Part shown: positions 17,001 to 25,197 of the stretch, piece after piece | How positions within the stretch are numbered: position 1 is the stretch's first letter | Layout: every line of letters begins with the position of its first letter | Source of the DNA: Flavobacterium sp. YO12 | GTDB lineage: Bacteria; Bacteroidota; Bacteroidia; Flavobacteriales; Flavobacteriaceae | Direction: 5' to 3' | Length of the DNA stretch: 42,466 bases | NCBI RefSeq assembly: GCF_004119495.1 | Contig: NZ_NRQU01000043.1 | Span: forward strand, 1 to 42,466 | Made by a program: the position numbers and the translations under genes | The notes under the pieces: generated by a model | The model's input: only the letters and a program-made list of their open reading frames with translations | Told to the model about the DNA's origin: nothing | Database searches by the model: none

Positions 17001-18595
17001 AGATTTTCAATGGAATTTCCTGTAACTTCGACAATGGCATCTCCTTGAAAATGAGAAATTGAATCGTCTACAAACCTAAGTTTTCTTAAATCGGCATTTT
17101 CTACATTTATGTGAAAATCGTATTTACTCTCACGTTTGCTTAAATCGACCATACCATCAAAAGTCAAACTTAAATTTGGATCATTTACAGAAACCTGTCC
17201 TTTATAATATGGCAATTTAAAATTCCCGTTTACCACTATATTATTATAGGTGTACTTATTGTAATCTAGTTTTGCAATATCACCTTTTATCTTAGTATTT
17301 AAATATTTCTCTGTAAAACCTACACCATCAACATCTATATTTAATGTTGTTTTACCAATATCCTTTCGGTCTAATAATGCACCTACATTAAAATTATCCA
17401 GCACAATATTCCCTGAATAAGAGGCTTTGTCGATAAAATCCATATTATTCATATGCAGATCGACAACACCATTACCAAGATCTGTTGCCATTTTAAAAGC
17501 TGCTTCTAAATCTGTAGTCGAAACTTTGGCTTTACCCACAATATTGAACTTGCCTATTTTTTTAAGTTCTTTTGGCAGTTTTTTACCCAAAACCTCTGGA
17601 AGTAAAACTACTAGATTATCGTAACTCGAAATTAACTTATCGAACTTTCCGTTCATAGAAAACTTTTGCGTCTTGCTTCCTAATAGGTTTCTAAAATTAA
17701 TATTTCCAAAAATTTTAGATCCATTAGAATCGCTAAGTCTAAGATGATTTAAATTCAGATTATTTAAAGGTCCTTTTATTTTAGTTCTAACTCTAAAATG
17801 CTGATTTTTTCCAAGTCCGTCATAAAAATAACGAATATCATTTGAAGCAATAGAAGACGAATCTAAAGCGACATCAAACTGAACTTTATCTGTAAAATCA
17901 AGAAAATCGGTGATTTTATAATTTAAAATTGCTTTTCCATAAATCCACGATCTTTTTGTTTTTATGGCTAAGTTTTCGACTTTTATTTGTTTTTTGGTAT
18001 AACTGAATTTACCAGCAAAGTTTGAAACATATAAACCTCTATGATCTAAAAAAGAAAATCTATGAATAGTAGTATTTACATCAGGACCATACAACTTAAA
18101 ATCACTGATATAAGCATTCAGTTTTTTAAAGTCCAGGAATCTTGGTGTGTTTTTATTTTCATCGATAACCGAAAAATTACCATTGGTGATATAAGCATTT
18201 CGTGCTGTTAGGAGAAAATGTTTTTCAGATTTTGGTGTTTTTTTTCCAGTTTCAAACAATTTAATAAACTTATTAATATTGTTTTCATTTTCATTTTTAT
18301 AGGTTTTCAAATTAAAAATCAAACCCGTTAAACGAAGATCACCAAAAATCAAATCGCCGTCAAGCAATCTTTTAATGCTTAAAATATCTGTAGTAATAAG
18401 ATCTGAATAGATTAAAGTCTTTTTATGATGATCTAAAATCAGGACCTTTTTAAGTTTTACTCCTCCAAAAATATTGATTGCTGTTTTCTCTACACTGATG
18501 TTTGTTTTAAAATCAGTATTCAGAGTTTCAGTTATGTATCGTGCAATTTTTGTTTGTACAACAGGCAGCGACAATGTGATAGCAAGTACCAGCAA
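14090..18595 (-). CDS. tamB: TamB (translocation and assembly module, DUF490/AsmA-like)
   Basis: About 1501 aa. A hydrophobic N-terminal anchor (LVLAITLSLPVVQTKIARYI) leads into AsmA/TamB repeats that form a long periplasmic beta-groove, then the C-terminal TamB_CTD (about 1000-1430; VDGLFIKVDAKSEKGTEVKI, YEGTYNFKYGGLIDKKFSV). The tail is charged (KKEAEKDKKKSQKEEEKK) and ends GLIPDNDF. TamB-type bridges carry phospholipids between membranes and help outer-membrane protein assembly. The start is unsure: the listed one is TTG 18595, but the same frame is open to 18658 and encodes KRIKKIVSRTLIGLILLL, the basic part and front of a proper anchor, with no ATG, GTG or TTG. Real initiation may be at a rare codon (ATT 18640), or a base may be missing. 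Divergent from tsaD. Confidence 0.88.
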   Translation of the reverse strand: MLVLAITLSLPVVQTKIARYITETLNTDFKTNISVEKTAINIFGGVKLKKVLILDHHKKTLIYSDLITTDILSIKRLLDGDLIFGDLRLTGLIFNLKTYKNENENNINKFIKLFETGKKTPKSEKHFLLTARNAYITNGNFSVIDENKNTPRFLDFKKLNAYISDFKLYGPDVNTTIHRFSFLDHRGLYVSNFAGKFSYTKKQIKVENLAIKTKRSWIYGKAILNYKITDFLDFTDKVQFDVALDSSSIASNDIRYFYDGLGKNQHFRVRTKIKGPLNNLNLNHLRLSDSNGSKIFGNINFRNLLGSKTQKFSMNGKFDKLISSYDNLVVLLPEVLGKKLPKELKKIGKFNIVGKAKVSTTDLEAAFKMATDLGNGVVDLHMNNMDFIDKASYSGNIVLDNFNVGALLDRKDIGKTTLNIDVDGVGFTEKYLNTKIKGDIAKLDYNKYTYNNIVVNGNFKLPYYKGQVSVNDPNLSLTFDGMVDLSKRESKYDFHINVENADLRKLRFVDDSISHFQGDAIVEVTGNSIENLQGNIFIKDAVYQNPKSTYIFDEVTINSGFDENKLRTIIINSTDVVNGEIVGKFRFDQLDKLVMNSVGSLYTNYKPYKVNKGQFLRFNFHVYNKVVEMLYPEMKIDSSTVVRGKIDADQNEFKFKFNSQQITAAKNTFDNIRVSVDNKNALYNAFVELDSIKTPYYKIRDFNLINVTAKDTLFVRSEFKGGEKGEDYFNLDLFHTIDKNKNNIVGIKKSEMKFKDYLWYLNENSEKDNQIVFDQFFKNFTFDNIVLSHEDQKIDLNGVIKGKDYKDLVLNFEDVDINKITPLNSKFVFKGNLNGNINYKQNKDVYQPTATISIDKLNLNDIDLGTLKFDIAGDESFKKFTINSSIVNGFAESFRANGTFAIENKETFLDLSLKLEGFNLATLGKVGGDVLSNVRGTVSGNAAVVGNLKKPEINGRLYVEKAGMTIPYLNTDYELSDRTVIDLTDEKFLFRNNQLTDTKFGTKGLLNGTIEHHNFGDWKLDLTITSKRLLALDTKDSEDAAYFGTAFINGTASIKGPVDGLFIKVDAKSEKGTEVKIPINNSQSVGESSWIHFVTPKEKYNLENGIVERTKNYNGLELEFDFDITPDAEVEVILDRNSGHGMKGKGYGSLLFKINTLGKFNMWGDFQAYEGTYNFKYGGLIDKKFSVKKGGSIIWEGNPMKAQLNLEAVYKTSANPAVLLDNTSSFNKKVPVEVVIGLRGDLASPEPNFDIQFPSVSNVLKSEIQYKLDDKDIRQTQALYLLSTGSFMSTDGFSQGDLSGTLTETASSLLGGIIKSDNDKVNIDLNYISADKRLGQEADGQFVANISSQINERITINGKLGVPVGGVNESAIVGDIEILYRVNDDGSMNLRLFNKENDINYIGQGIGYTQGVGISYEVDFDTFSELVNKMFKNHKLERAIKNSDDFQDSNLNPDFVNFTNKKESEKNKKEAEKDKKKSQKEEEKKPQPKNNSEGLIPDNDF

Positions 18596-18802
18596 AAGTA
18601 AAATTAAGCCAATCAGGGTTCTGGATACTATTTTCTTAATTCGTTTGATAACTGCTTTTTATTATTGTTTTTGTATTAATTTATTTTGAACAGACAAAGG
18701 ACGACTGTTTTGATAAAAATTCTTTAATTTTGGCTTCTCCTTACAATCAAAGAAAATTGAAAATTTGATTTGTCAAATATAATTCAAAATTTGTGCCTTT
18801 AT

Positions 18803-19825
18803 ATGCAAAATCCAGAGGTTTTTATTCTTGCCATCGAAAGTTCATGCGACGATACTGCCGCCGCAGTTTTACATAACGACAAAGTACTCTCAAATGTTGT
18901 AGCGAACCAGTTAATTCACAACCAATACGGCGGTGTTGTTCCTGAGTTAGCTTCGAGGGCGCATCAGCAAAATATTGTGCCTGTAATTGATGCTGCACTT
19001 CGTAAAGCAAATGTACAAAAAGAACAGCTAACTGCGATCGCTTTTACACAAGGTCCGGGCTTAATGGGATCATTATTGGTAGGAAGTTCTTTCAGTAAAT
19101 CATTAGCATTAGCATTAAAAATTCCGTTAATCGCTGTAAACCATATGCATGCCCATATTTTGGCGCATTTTATAGACGAAGAAGGTTTTGACAAACCAGA
19201 ATTTCCATTTCTAGCTTTAACAATCAGCGGCGGTCATACTCAAATTGTAAAAGTAAACGGCTTTTTTGATATGGAAATCATCGGAGAAACAACTGATGAT
19301 GCTGTAGGAGAAGCTTTTGATAAAAGTGCCAAAATTCTTGGTCTTCCTTATCCCGGCGGGCCTTTAATTGATAAATATGCCAAAGAAGGAAATCCAAAAG
19401 CATTTGCATTTACCAAACCAAAAGTTCCAGGTTTAGATTTTAGTTTCTCAGGATTAAAAACGGCAATTCTATATTTTATTCAAAAAAATAAACTAGAAAA
19501 TCCTAATTTTATCGAAGAGAATCTGAATGATATTTGTGCTTCAATACAATATACTATTATTGAAATTTTGATGGACAAATTAAAACTTGCTGTCAAAGAA
19601 ACAGGAATTAAGCAAATTGCAATTGGCGGAGGTGTTTCGGCAAATTCAGGTATTAGAACCAGACTTAAAGAAAGTGAAGGTAAATACGGCTGGAAAACTT
19701 TTGTTCCAAAATTTGAATATACCACAGATAATGCTGCAATGATTGGAATTGTAGGTTATCAAAAATATTTATCAAAACGTTTTGAAACTTCTGCAGTGGT
19801 TTCAAAAGCGAGAATTCAATTTTAA
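18803..19825 (+). CDS. tsaD: TsaD: tRNA N6-adenosine threonylcarbamoyltransferase
   Basis: 340 aa from the ATG at 18803 (MQNPEVFILAIESSCDDTAAAV). An in-frame upstream start at 18770 would add 11 unconserved residues. Landmarks: IESSCDDT, VPELASRAHQ, NHMHAHILAHF with metal ligands His114 and His118, LTISGGHTQIV, FSFSGLKTAI, and TTDNAAMIG with the last metal Asp. With TsaB, TsaC and TsaE, none of them here, it makes t6A37 in ANN-decoding tRNAs. It heads a tight operon: rsmE follows after 3 nt. Confidence 0.96.
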   Translation: MQNPEVFILAIESSCDDTAAAVLHNDKVLSNVVANQLIHNQYGGVVPELASRAHQQNIVPVIDAALRKANVQKEQLTAIAFTQGPGLMGSLLVGSSFSKSLALALKIPLIAVNHMHAHILAHFIDEEGFDKPEFPFLALTISGGHTQIVKVNGFFDMEIIGETTDDAVGEAFDKSAKILGLPYPGGPLIDKYAKEGNPKAFAFTKPKVPGLDFSFSGLKTAILYFIQKNKLENPNFIEENLNDICASIQYTIIEILMDKLKLAVKETGIKQIAIGGGVSANSGIRTRLKESEGKYGWKTFVPKFEYTTDNAAMIGIVGYQKYLSKRFETSAVVSKARIQF

Positions 19826-19828
19826 ATT

Positions 19829-20541
19829 ATGCAGTTATTTTACAATCCTGATATAGACGAAACAACAAAAAGTTTTTCTTTTGATAAAGAAGAAAGCAAA
19901 CATATTATAAAAGTTTTACGCAAGAAAGATTCAGATATTCTTCATGTTACAAACGGTTCGGGTTTATTGTTTGAAACCGAAATAACTTTGGCTTCTGATA
20001 ACAAATGTATTGTTGAAGTACTTTCTATAAAAAAATCGCCAGAACCAAAATTTCGCTTGCATTTAGCCGTTGCGCCAACTAAAATGAATGATCGTTTTGA
20101 ATGGTTTTTAGAAAAAGCGACCGAAATTGGAATTCAGGAAATTACGCCAATTATATGCGATCGCTCTGAACGAAAAGTCATCAACTTAGAGCGTTTTGAA
20201 AAAATCATTTTATCGGCTATGAAGCAGTCAAATGAAACTTTTCTGCCAAAACTAAATGATGCTGTTTCTTTTAAAGAATTCATTAAACAAAAAATAAAGG
20301 TTTGCAATTCATCGCGCATTGTGAGGAAACAGACAAAAGATCTTTGAAAGGTGCTTTAAAACCAAACGAAGATGTAACTTTATTAATTGGTCCTGAAGGC
20401 GATTTTTCGGATAAGGAAATTGCGTTGGCTCTTGAAAATAATTTTCAACCGGTAACTTTAGGAAATACTCGATTACGAACTGAAACTGCTGCAGTTGTAG
20501 CTTGTCATAGTGTTGTATTTTTTAATGAAGTCTCAAACTAA
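19829..20541 (+). pseudogene. rsmE: RsmE 16S rRNA (uracil-1498-N3)-methyltransferase, frameshifted
   Basis: The two parts together give an RsmE of about 237 aa. The first (MQLFYNPDIDETTKSFSFDK onward, with LHLAVAPTKMNDRFEWFLEKATEIG) is the PUA-like domain and start of the SPOUT domain; it derails after KEFIKQK and stops at 20347. The second, in another frame, has LQFIAHCEETDKRS, the SAM-knot motif LLIGPEGDFS and LGNTRLRTETAAV, ending at 20541. The junction is a six-A run (20289-20294); seven A's would read KQKNKGLQFIAH. As written, the product lacks the SAM-binding knot and should be inactive. Upstream gene tsaD ends 3 nt before. This may be a homopolymer sequencing error. No canonical slippery heptamer is in register here. 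Confidence 0.85.
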
Positions 20542-20557
20542 TTGTTATTCAAGAACT

Positions 20558-21196
20558 ATGAAAAAAATATTTCTTTTATTTTTATTCGTTTCTATTTCTT
20601 CTTTTTCACAAGAAATTGCTTTGCTTAAATACAGCGGCGGCGGCGATTGGTATGCAAATCCAACATCGCTTCCAAACTTAATACGATTTTGCAATACGAA
20701 CATTAATACTAGAATAAAAGCAAAACCATCAACGGTTGAACCTAGTAATCCTGATTTGCTTTCATATCCGTTTGTGCATATGACGGGTCACGGAAATGTA
20801 GTTTTCAGCGATTCTGATGTTACTAATCTTAGAAATTACTTAACTGCTGGAGGTTTTTTACATATTGATGACAATTATGGAATGGATCAATATATTCGAA
20901 AGGAAATAAAAAAAATATTTCCAAATAATGATTTAATTGAAATTCCTGCCAATCACCCGATTTTTCAAAAACCTTATCCTTTTCCGAACGGACTTCCAAA
21001 AATTCATGAGCATGATGGAACTCGCGCACAGGCTTTTGGAATTTTTGTCGAAAACAAATTAGTTTTATTATACACTTACGAATGTGATTTAGGTGATGGA
21101 TGGGAAGATGCAGAAGTACATAATGATCCCGCAAATGTTCGAGATAAAGCGCTAAAAATGGGCGCTAATATCATCAACTATATTTTTACCAATTAA
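20558..21196 (+). CDS. Exported DUF4159 protein
   Basis: 212 aa from the ATG at 20558 (MKKIFLLFLFVSISSFSQEIA, a clear signal peptide with a likely cut after FSQ or nearby). An earlier in-frame start at 20510 would overlap rsmE. The mature part is one DUF4159 domain: LLKYSGGGDWYANPTSLPNL, HMTGHGNVVFSD, LRNYLTAGGFLHIDDNYGMD, NHPIFQ, and DLGDGWED near the end. The fold resembles class I glutamine amidotransferase-like domains, but the role is unknown. In other bacteria DUF4159 proteins often accompany MoxR/VWA gene sets; here it sits among RNA-modification genes, a common Flavobacteriaceae arrangement. Confidence 0.85.
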   Translation: MKKIFLLFLFVSISSFSQEIALLKYSGGGDWYANPTSLPNLIRFCNTNINTRIKAKPSTVEPSNPDLLSYPFVHMTGHGNVVFSDSDVTNLRNYLTAGGFLHIDDNYGMDQYIRKEIKKIFPNNDLIEIPANHPIFQKPYPFPNGLPKIHEHDGTRAQAFGIFVENKLVLLYTYECDLGDGWEDAEVHNDPANVRDKALKMGANIINYIFTN

Positions 21197-21206
21197 AGAC
21201 TAAAAA

Positions 21207-21701
21207 GTGCAGCTTACTCACAAAGAAAACCAATTCGAAAGAAAAACTTTTCCAATAACTTTGATTTGCGATCATATTTATTTTCAGCAAAATATTGGTT
21301 CGCTTTTTAGAATTGGTGAAGCTTTGGGAGTTGAAAACATTATTTTCTTAGGCAAGGATATTCCTTTAACTCCACGAAAAATAAATAAAACTTCACGCAG
21401 CACACATCTTCATGTGCCTCACACTGTTATTGAAGAAACTTCTGATTTAATCACCTTTCTGAAAGAAAACAATTTCGAGATTATCTCACTCGAAATCACA
21501 AGTAACAGCAAACCTTTAAAAGAAGTTCAAATTCCTGAAAACCAAAAAATTGCACTTATTATTGGCAATGAAATTAATGGTATTTCTGATGAGCTTTTAA
21601 AAATTTCACATCAAATTGTGCACATAAATATGTTTGGAAAGAACAGCAGCATGAATGTTGTGCAAGCTGCAAGTATAGCTTTATACGAATTTACTTCATA
21701 A
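21207..21701 (+). CDS. SpoU/TrmH-family RNA 2'-O-methyltransferase
   Basis: A 164-aa SPOUT methyltransferase with all three TrmH motifs: NIGSLFRIGEALGV (motif 1, catalytic Arg), ALIIGNEINGIS (motif 2), and KNSSMNVVQAASIALYEF (motif 3, trefoil knot with SAM). The RNA target (tRNA or rRNA ribose) cannot be told from sequence. It starts at GTG 21207, 10 nt after the DUF4159 stop, and is the last gene of the tsaD-rsmE-DUF4159 run. Confidence 0.88.
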   Translation: MQLTHKENQFERKTFPITLICDHIYFQQNIGSLFRIGEALGVENIIFLGKDIPLTPRKINKTSRSTHLHVPHTVIEETSDLITFLKENNFEIISLEITSNSKPLKEVQIPENQKIALIIGNEINGISDELLKISHQIVHINMFGKNSSMNVVQAASIALYEFTS

Positions 21702-21858
21702 AAAAATATTTAACATTTTGTAAGAACTAGACTATACAAGGGCTTGTAAAATTCTGACAAAAAAATTGTTATATTTTTTTGGTTAGAATATCATTTTGTT
21801 ATAAAATTGCGACATAAATAACCAAATTTAATTTTTTATAACAAAAACCCCAAGTATT

Positions 21859-22809
21859 ATGAAAAAAGTTATTATTACCGCAATCACAGCATTAGTGCTG
21901 TTTTCATGTCAAAACGACCAAACTGAATCGTCAAATTCAGACACAAGTGCCGTAACTCGTCGTGCTTGTGCCTCACAGGAAGTTTTAGACGCTCAATTAA
22001 AAGCAGATCCTATGTTGGCCATTAGGATGAATGAAATTGAAGCCTTTACCAATCAAAAATTACTTACAAATCGTTTAGTGAATGGCAAAATCGAAATTCC
22101 TGTTGTTGTGAATGTTTTGTATAAAACCGCAGCACAGAATATTTCAAATGCACAAATTCAAACGCAAATCGATGTTTTAAACAAAGATTTTAACGCACAA
22201 AATTCTGATTACGGAAATGTTCCAGCTTTATTTGCAGGAGTTAAAGCCAATATCGGAATTACATTTGTTTTAGATCAAGTGATCAGAAAATCAACTACCA
22301 AAACTTCTTGGGGTACAAATGACGCCATGAAAAAAACGGCTCAAGGCGGTATCGCACCAACTTCTCCTACGACAAAACTTAACTTATGGTCTTGCGCAAT
22401 TGGAGGCGGAATTTTGGGTTATGCACAATTTCCTGGTGGAGCTTCGGCTACAGATGGAGTTGTAGTTGACTCTAGATACTTTGGTTTATCTGGAGCTGCA
22501 AATGCGCCATTTAACCTTGGTAGAACTGCAACTCACGAAGTGGGTCACTGGATGAATTTACGCCATATTTGGGGAGATGCAAGCTGTGGAAGTGACTTAG
22601 TGACGGATACACCAACGCACAATACTGCAAACTATGGTGTTCCAGCATACCCGCATTACAGCACATGTACGGGAACTCCTGTAGAAATGACAATGAATTA
22701 TATGGATTATGTTGACGATAATGCTATGTATATGTTTTCGGAAGGACAAAAAAGCAGAATGGCTGCTATTTTTCTTTCGGGAGGACCAAGAGCGGCTTTT
22801 GGGATCTAA
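21859..22809 (+). CDS. M43-family (pappalysin-like) zinc metalloprotease, lipoprotein
   Basis: A 316-aa protein with a lipoprotein signal (MKKVIITAITALVLFSC, Cys17). The catalytic motif is HEVGHWMNLRHIWGD (His226, Glu227, His230, His236: HExxHxxxxxH), followed by paired cysteines (ASCGSD, YSTCTG) and the Met-turn MTMNYMDYVDD, as in M43B peptidases. It has no type IX secretion C-terminal domain, so it is probably anchored in the outer membrane rather than released. Residues 30-80 are a pro-region-like stretch. It stands alone: 157 nt of AT-rich DNA precede it and a strong terminator follows. Confidence 0.92.
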   Translation: MKKVIITAITALVLFSCQNDQTESSNSDTSAVTRRACASQEVLDAQLKADPMLAIRMNEIEAFTNQKLLTNRLVNGKIEIPVVVNVLYKTAAQNISNAQIQTQIDVLNKDFNAQNSDYGNVPALFAGVKANIGITFVLDQVIRKSTTKTSWGTNDAMKKTAQGGIAPTSPTTKLNLWSCAIGGGILGYAQFPGGASATDGVVVDSRYFGLSGAANAPFNLGRTATHEVGHWMNLRHIWGDASCGSDLVTDTPTHNTANYGVPAYPHYSTCTGTPVEMTMNYMDYVDDNAMYMFSEGQKSRMAAIFLSGGPRAAFGI

Positions 22810-22836
22810 ATCAAACACCGTATTTACAAAACAAAG

Positions 22837-22865
22837 AGCGAGATGTTATCATCTCGCTTTTTTTT
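22837..22865 (+). terminator. Rho-independent terminator after the M43 protease
   Basis: agcgagatg (22837-22845) pairs perfectly with catctcgct (22850-22858) around ttat, followed by seven T's. It lies 27 nt after the stop codon. Confidence 0.9.
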
Positions 22866-22920
22866 GTTTATCCAAAATTTTCAAAAGCTTTTTCCTATAT
22901 TTATCATCTAAAATTTAAAT

Positions 22921-24012
22921 ATGGTAACGTCAAAAACTATTTCAAACGGAATTTTAAGAGCTTTAACTACAATCTTACTTGTTGGCGCGGGACTCTATTT
23001 TTTATATGAAATTCAAAGTGTTATTGTTTACTTATGTATTTCTTTAATATTATGTTTAATCGCAAATCCGTTAGTGCAGTTTTTAAAGAACAAACTAAAA
23101 TTCAGTAATTCATTAGCTGCTACTACTACACTTATTCTTTTTGTATTAGCCTTAGTGGGGTTTATTTTACTATTTGTTCCATTAATTATCTCTCAAGCCA
23201 ATAATTTATCACTGCTCGATACTAACAACTTGCAGCAGCAGTTTATTGCTACAGAAAAAAGTATCGAAAGTTACTTTAATATTCAACATGTAGATTTGAA
23301 CAAAGTTTTAAAAGAATCTAAAATAACTTCTATGCTGGATTTAACTTACTTTACGGGATTTCTAAACTCTATTTTCAGTTTTATGGCTGATATGGGTATG
23401 GGATTCGTTTCAGTATTTTTCATCACTTTTTTCTTTATTAAAGATCAAGATGCTTTTAAAGTTTCTGCAAGAAAAATTCTGCCTGACACTAATGAAGATA
23501 AAATTTTAAACTCAGTTGCCAAGATAAATCATTTTTTAACCCGCTATTTTATCGGTTTACTGCTTCAATTAACGGTTGTATTTATTTTGTATTTTATTGT
23601 GCTTCTTATTTTTGGTAACAAAAATGCATTCGTAATCGCTTTTTTATGTGCCATCTTAAATATTATACCTTATATAGGTCCAATTATTGGAACTATTTTG
23701 GCGGCATTATTAACGATGATCAGTTTAATTGGGCAAGATTTTCAATCGGAGATTTTACCTACTACCATATATGTAGTCATAGGCTTTTTACTTGTTCAGG
23801 CAATTGATAATAATATCAGCCAGCCTATAATTTCATCAAAAAGTGTAAATTCGCATCCGTTAGAGATATTCTTAATTACGGTAATCAGCGGTATCACTTT
23901 TGGAATCGTAGGAATGATTATTGCAATTCCATTTTTTACGATGGTAAAAGTAATCTTAAAAGAATTTTTCCCTGACAACAAAATTGTCTCCGTATTAACT
24001 GAAAGAATTTAG
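22921..24012 (+). CDS. AI-2E (DUF20/PerM)-family membrane permease
   Basis: A 363-aa inner-membrane protein with about seven or eight helices. N-terminal helices (ILLVGAGLYFLYEIQSVIVYLCISLIL, then LIANPLVQFLKNKLKFSN) lead to a soluble loop (about 95-135), a central helix pair, and the conserved C-terminal block AILNIIPYIGPIIGTILAALL..IDNNISQPIISSKSVNSHPLEIF. Members export diverse small molecules or ions (TqsA for AI-2, others Na+/H+); the substrate here cannot be assigned. A TATATTTA box about 25 nt upstream is a weak promoter candidate. The methyltransferase gene starts 2 nt after its stop. Confidence 0.88.
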   Translation: MVTSKTISNGILRALTTILLVGAGLYFLYEIQSVIVYLCISLILCLIANPLVQFLKNKLKFSNSLAATTTLILFVLALVGFILLFVPLIISQANNLSLLDTNNLQQQFIATEKSIESYFNIQHVDLNKVLKESKITSMLDLTYFTGFLNSIFSFMADMGMGFVSVFFITFFFIKDQDAFKVSARKILPDTNEDKILNSVAKINHFLTRYFIGLLLQLTVVFILYFIVLLIFGNKNAFVIAFLCAILNIIPYIGPIIGTILAALLTMISLIGQDFQSEILPTTIYVVIGFLLVQAIDNNISQPIISSKSVNSHPLEIFLITVISGITFGIVGMIIAIPFFTMVKVILKEFFPDNKIVSVLTERI

Positions 24013-24014
24013 CA

Positions 24015-25196
24015 TTGAACTTTTCGATTTTAAACAAAAATATTCAACAATTTATTACTCAAAATACTGGTGTTTCTATTAGTAAACTTGCGCTTCAGAA
24101 AAATCCTTTTCCTGAGGTTGACTGGATCGCAGTTTTAAATCAAATCGAAGCCAGAACTAAAGCTAAAGACAAACTGCCAACTTGGTTCTCAACGGAAAAC
24201 ATTATTTATCCAAGCAAGGTTTCTGTTGAACAAACCTCATCAGAAAAAACGGCTGACTATAAAGCTTCTTTAATTTCTGGCAAAACTTTAATTGACCTTA
24301 CGGGCGGTTTTGGAGTTGATGATTATTACTTTTCTAAAAAGTTTAAAGTTGTTGCTCATTGCGAAATCAATGAAGATTTATCCAATATTGTAAAACATAA
24401 TTTTGAACAGCTGAAAGTTGTAAACTGTGATTTCTACGCTGCTGATTCTGCAGATATTTTAGATAAATCTGAAATAAAATGGGATTGGATTTATATTGAT
24501 CCTTCTCGTCGAAATGATGCCAAAGGCAAAGTTTTTATGTTGAAAGACTGTTTGCCAAATGTTCCGGAATCATTAGACTTTTATTTTGAAAAATCGAATT
24601 CAATTTTAATCAAAACGGCTCCTTTACTAGATATTTCTGCGGGTTTATCTGAATTAAAATTTGTAAAAAACATTCATATAATTGCTCTTGAAAACGAGGT
24701 TAAGGAATTACTTTTTGAAATTCACAATCAGTATAAAGGCAGCATCACATTAAAAACAGCTAATATTTTAAAGGATAAAATCGAAACTTTTGAATTTGTT
24801 TTGGATGACGAAATGGATTTTATACCTTATGAATTGCCTAAAAAGTATATTTACGAACCCAATTCGGCAATAATGAAATCTGGTGGATTTGATGAAGTAA
24901 GCTCGATTTTTAAAATTGGTAAACTGCACAAACATTCGCATTTATATACTTCTGACGAATTAATTGATTTTCCTGGGCGTGCTTTCGAAATAGAAAAAGT
25001 GATTCCGTACAATAAAAATGACATGAAAACGGAGCTTGCAAATGAGCAGGCCAATATTACCACCAGAAATTTTCCTGAAACGGTAGAGAACATTCGAAAA
25101 AAATGGAAAATAAAAAATGGAGGTAATAAATATTGTTTTTTTACAACTGATAAAAATGACAACAAAATAGTTTTAATTTGCACAAAAATAATTTAA
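24015..25196 (+). CDS. Class I SAM-dependent methyltransferase, THUMP-like
   Basis: A 393-aa cytoplasmic protein. The N-terminal 90 residues (ITQNTGVSISKLALQKNPFPEVDW) are helical. A Rossmann methyltransferase core follows with motif I LIDLTGGFGVDDYYFSKKF (about 93-110), the acidic HCEIN end of strand 2, and IDPSRRN, a motif IV variant. The C-terminal THUMP-like part (about 275-393) contains KYIYEPNSAIMKSGGF and GRAFEIEKVIPYN. The RNA or other substrate is unknown. It starts at TTG 24015, 2 nt after the permease stop, so the two are translationally close. The next gene begins 1 nt after its stop. Confidence 0.82.
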   Translation: MNFSILNKNIQQFITQNTGVSISKLALQKNPFPEVDWIAVLNQIEARTKAKDKLPTWFSTENIIYPSKVSVEQTSSEKTADYKASLISGKTLIDLTGGFGVDDYYFSKKFKVVAHCEINEDLSNIVKHNFEQLKVVNCDFYAADSADILDKSEIKWDWIYIDPSRRNDAKGKVFMLKDCLPNVPESLDFYFEKSNSILIKTAPLLDISAGLSELKFVKNIHIIALENEVKELLFEIHNQYKGSITLKTANILKDKIETFEFVLDDEMDFIPYELPKKYIYEPNSAIMKSGGFDEVSSIFKIGKLHKHSHLYTSDELIDFPGRAFEIEKVIPYNKNDMKTELANEQANITTRNFPETVENIRKKWKIKNGGNKYCFFTTDKNDNKIVLICTKII

Positions 25197-25197
25197 A

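Noticed and set aside
18822..19194. Minus-strand open frames inside tsaD
   Set aside because: They overlap highly conserved TsaD codons on the other strand and show no protein features of their own.
22921..24012. Quorum-sensing autoinducer-2 exporter
   Set aside because: The AI-2E family name covers many substrates. Nothing in the context points to AI-2.
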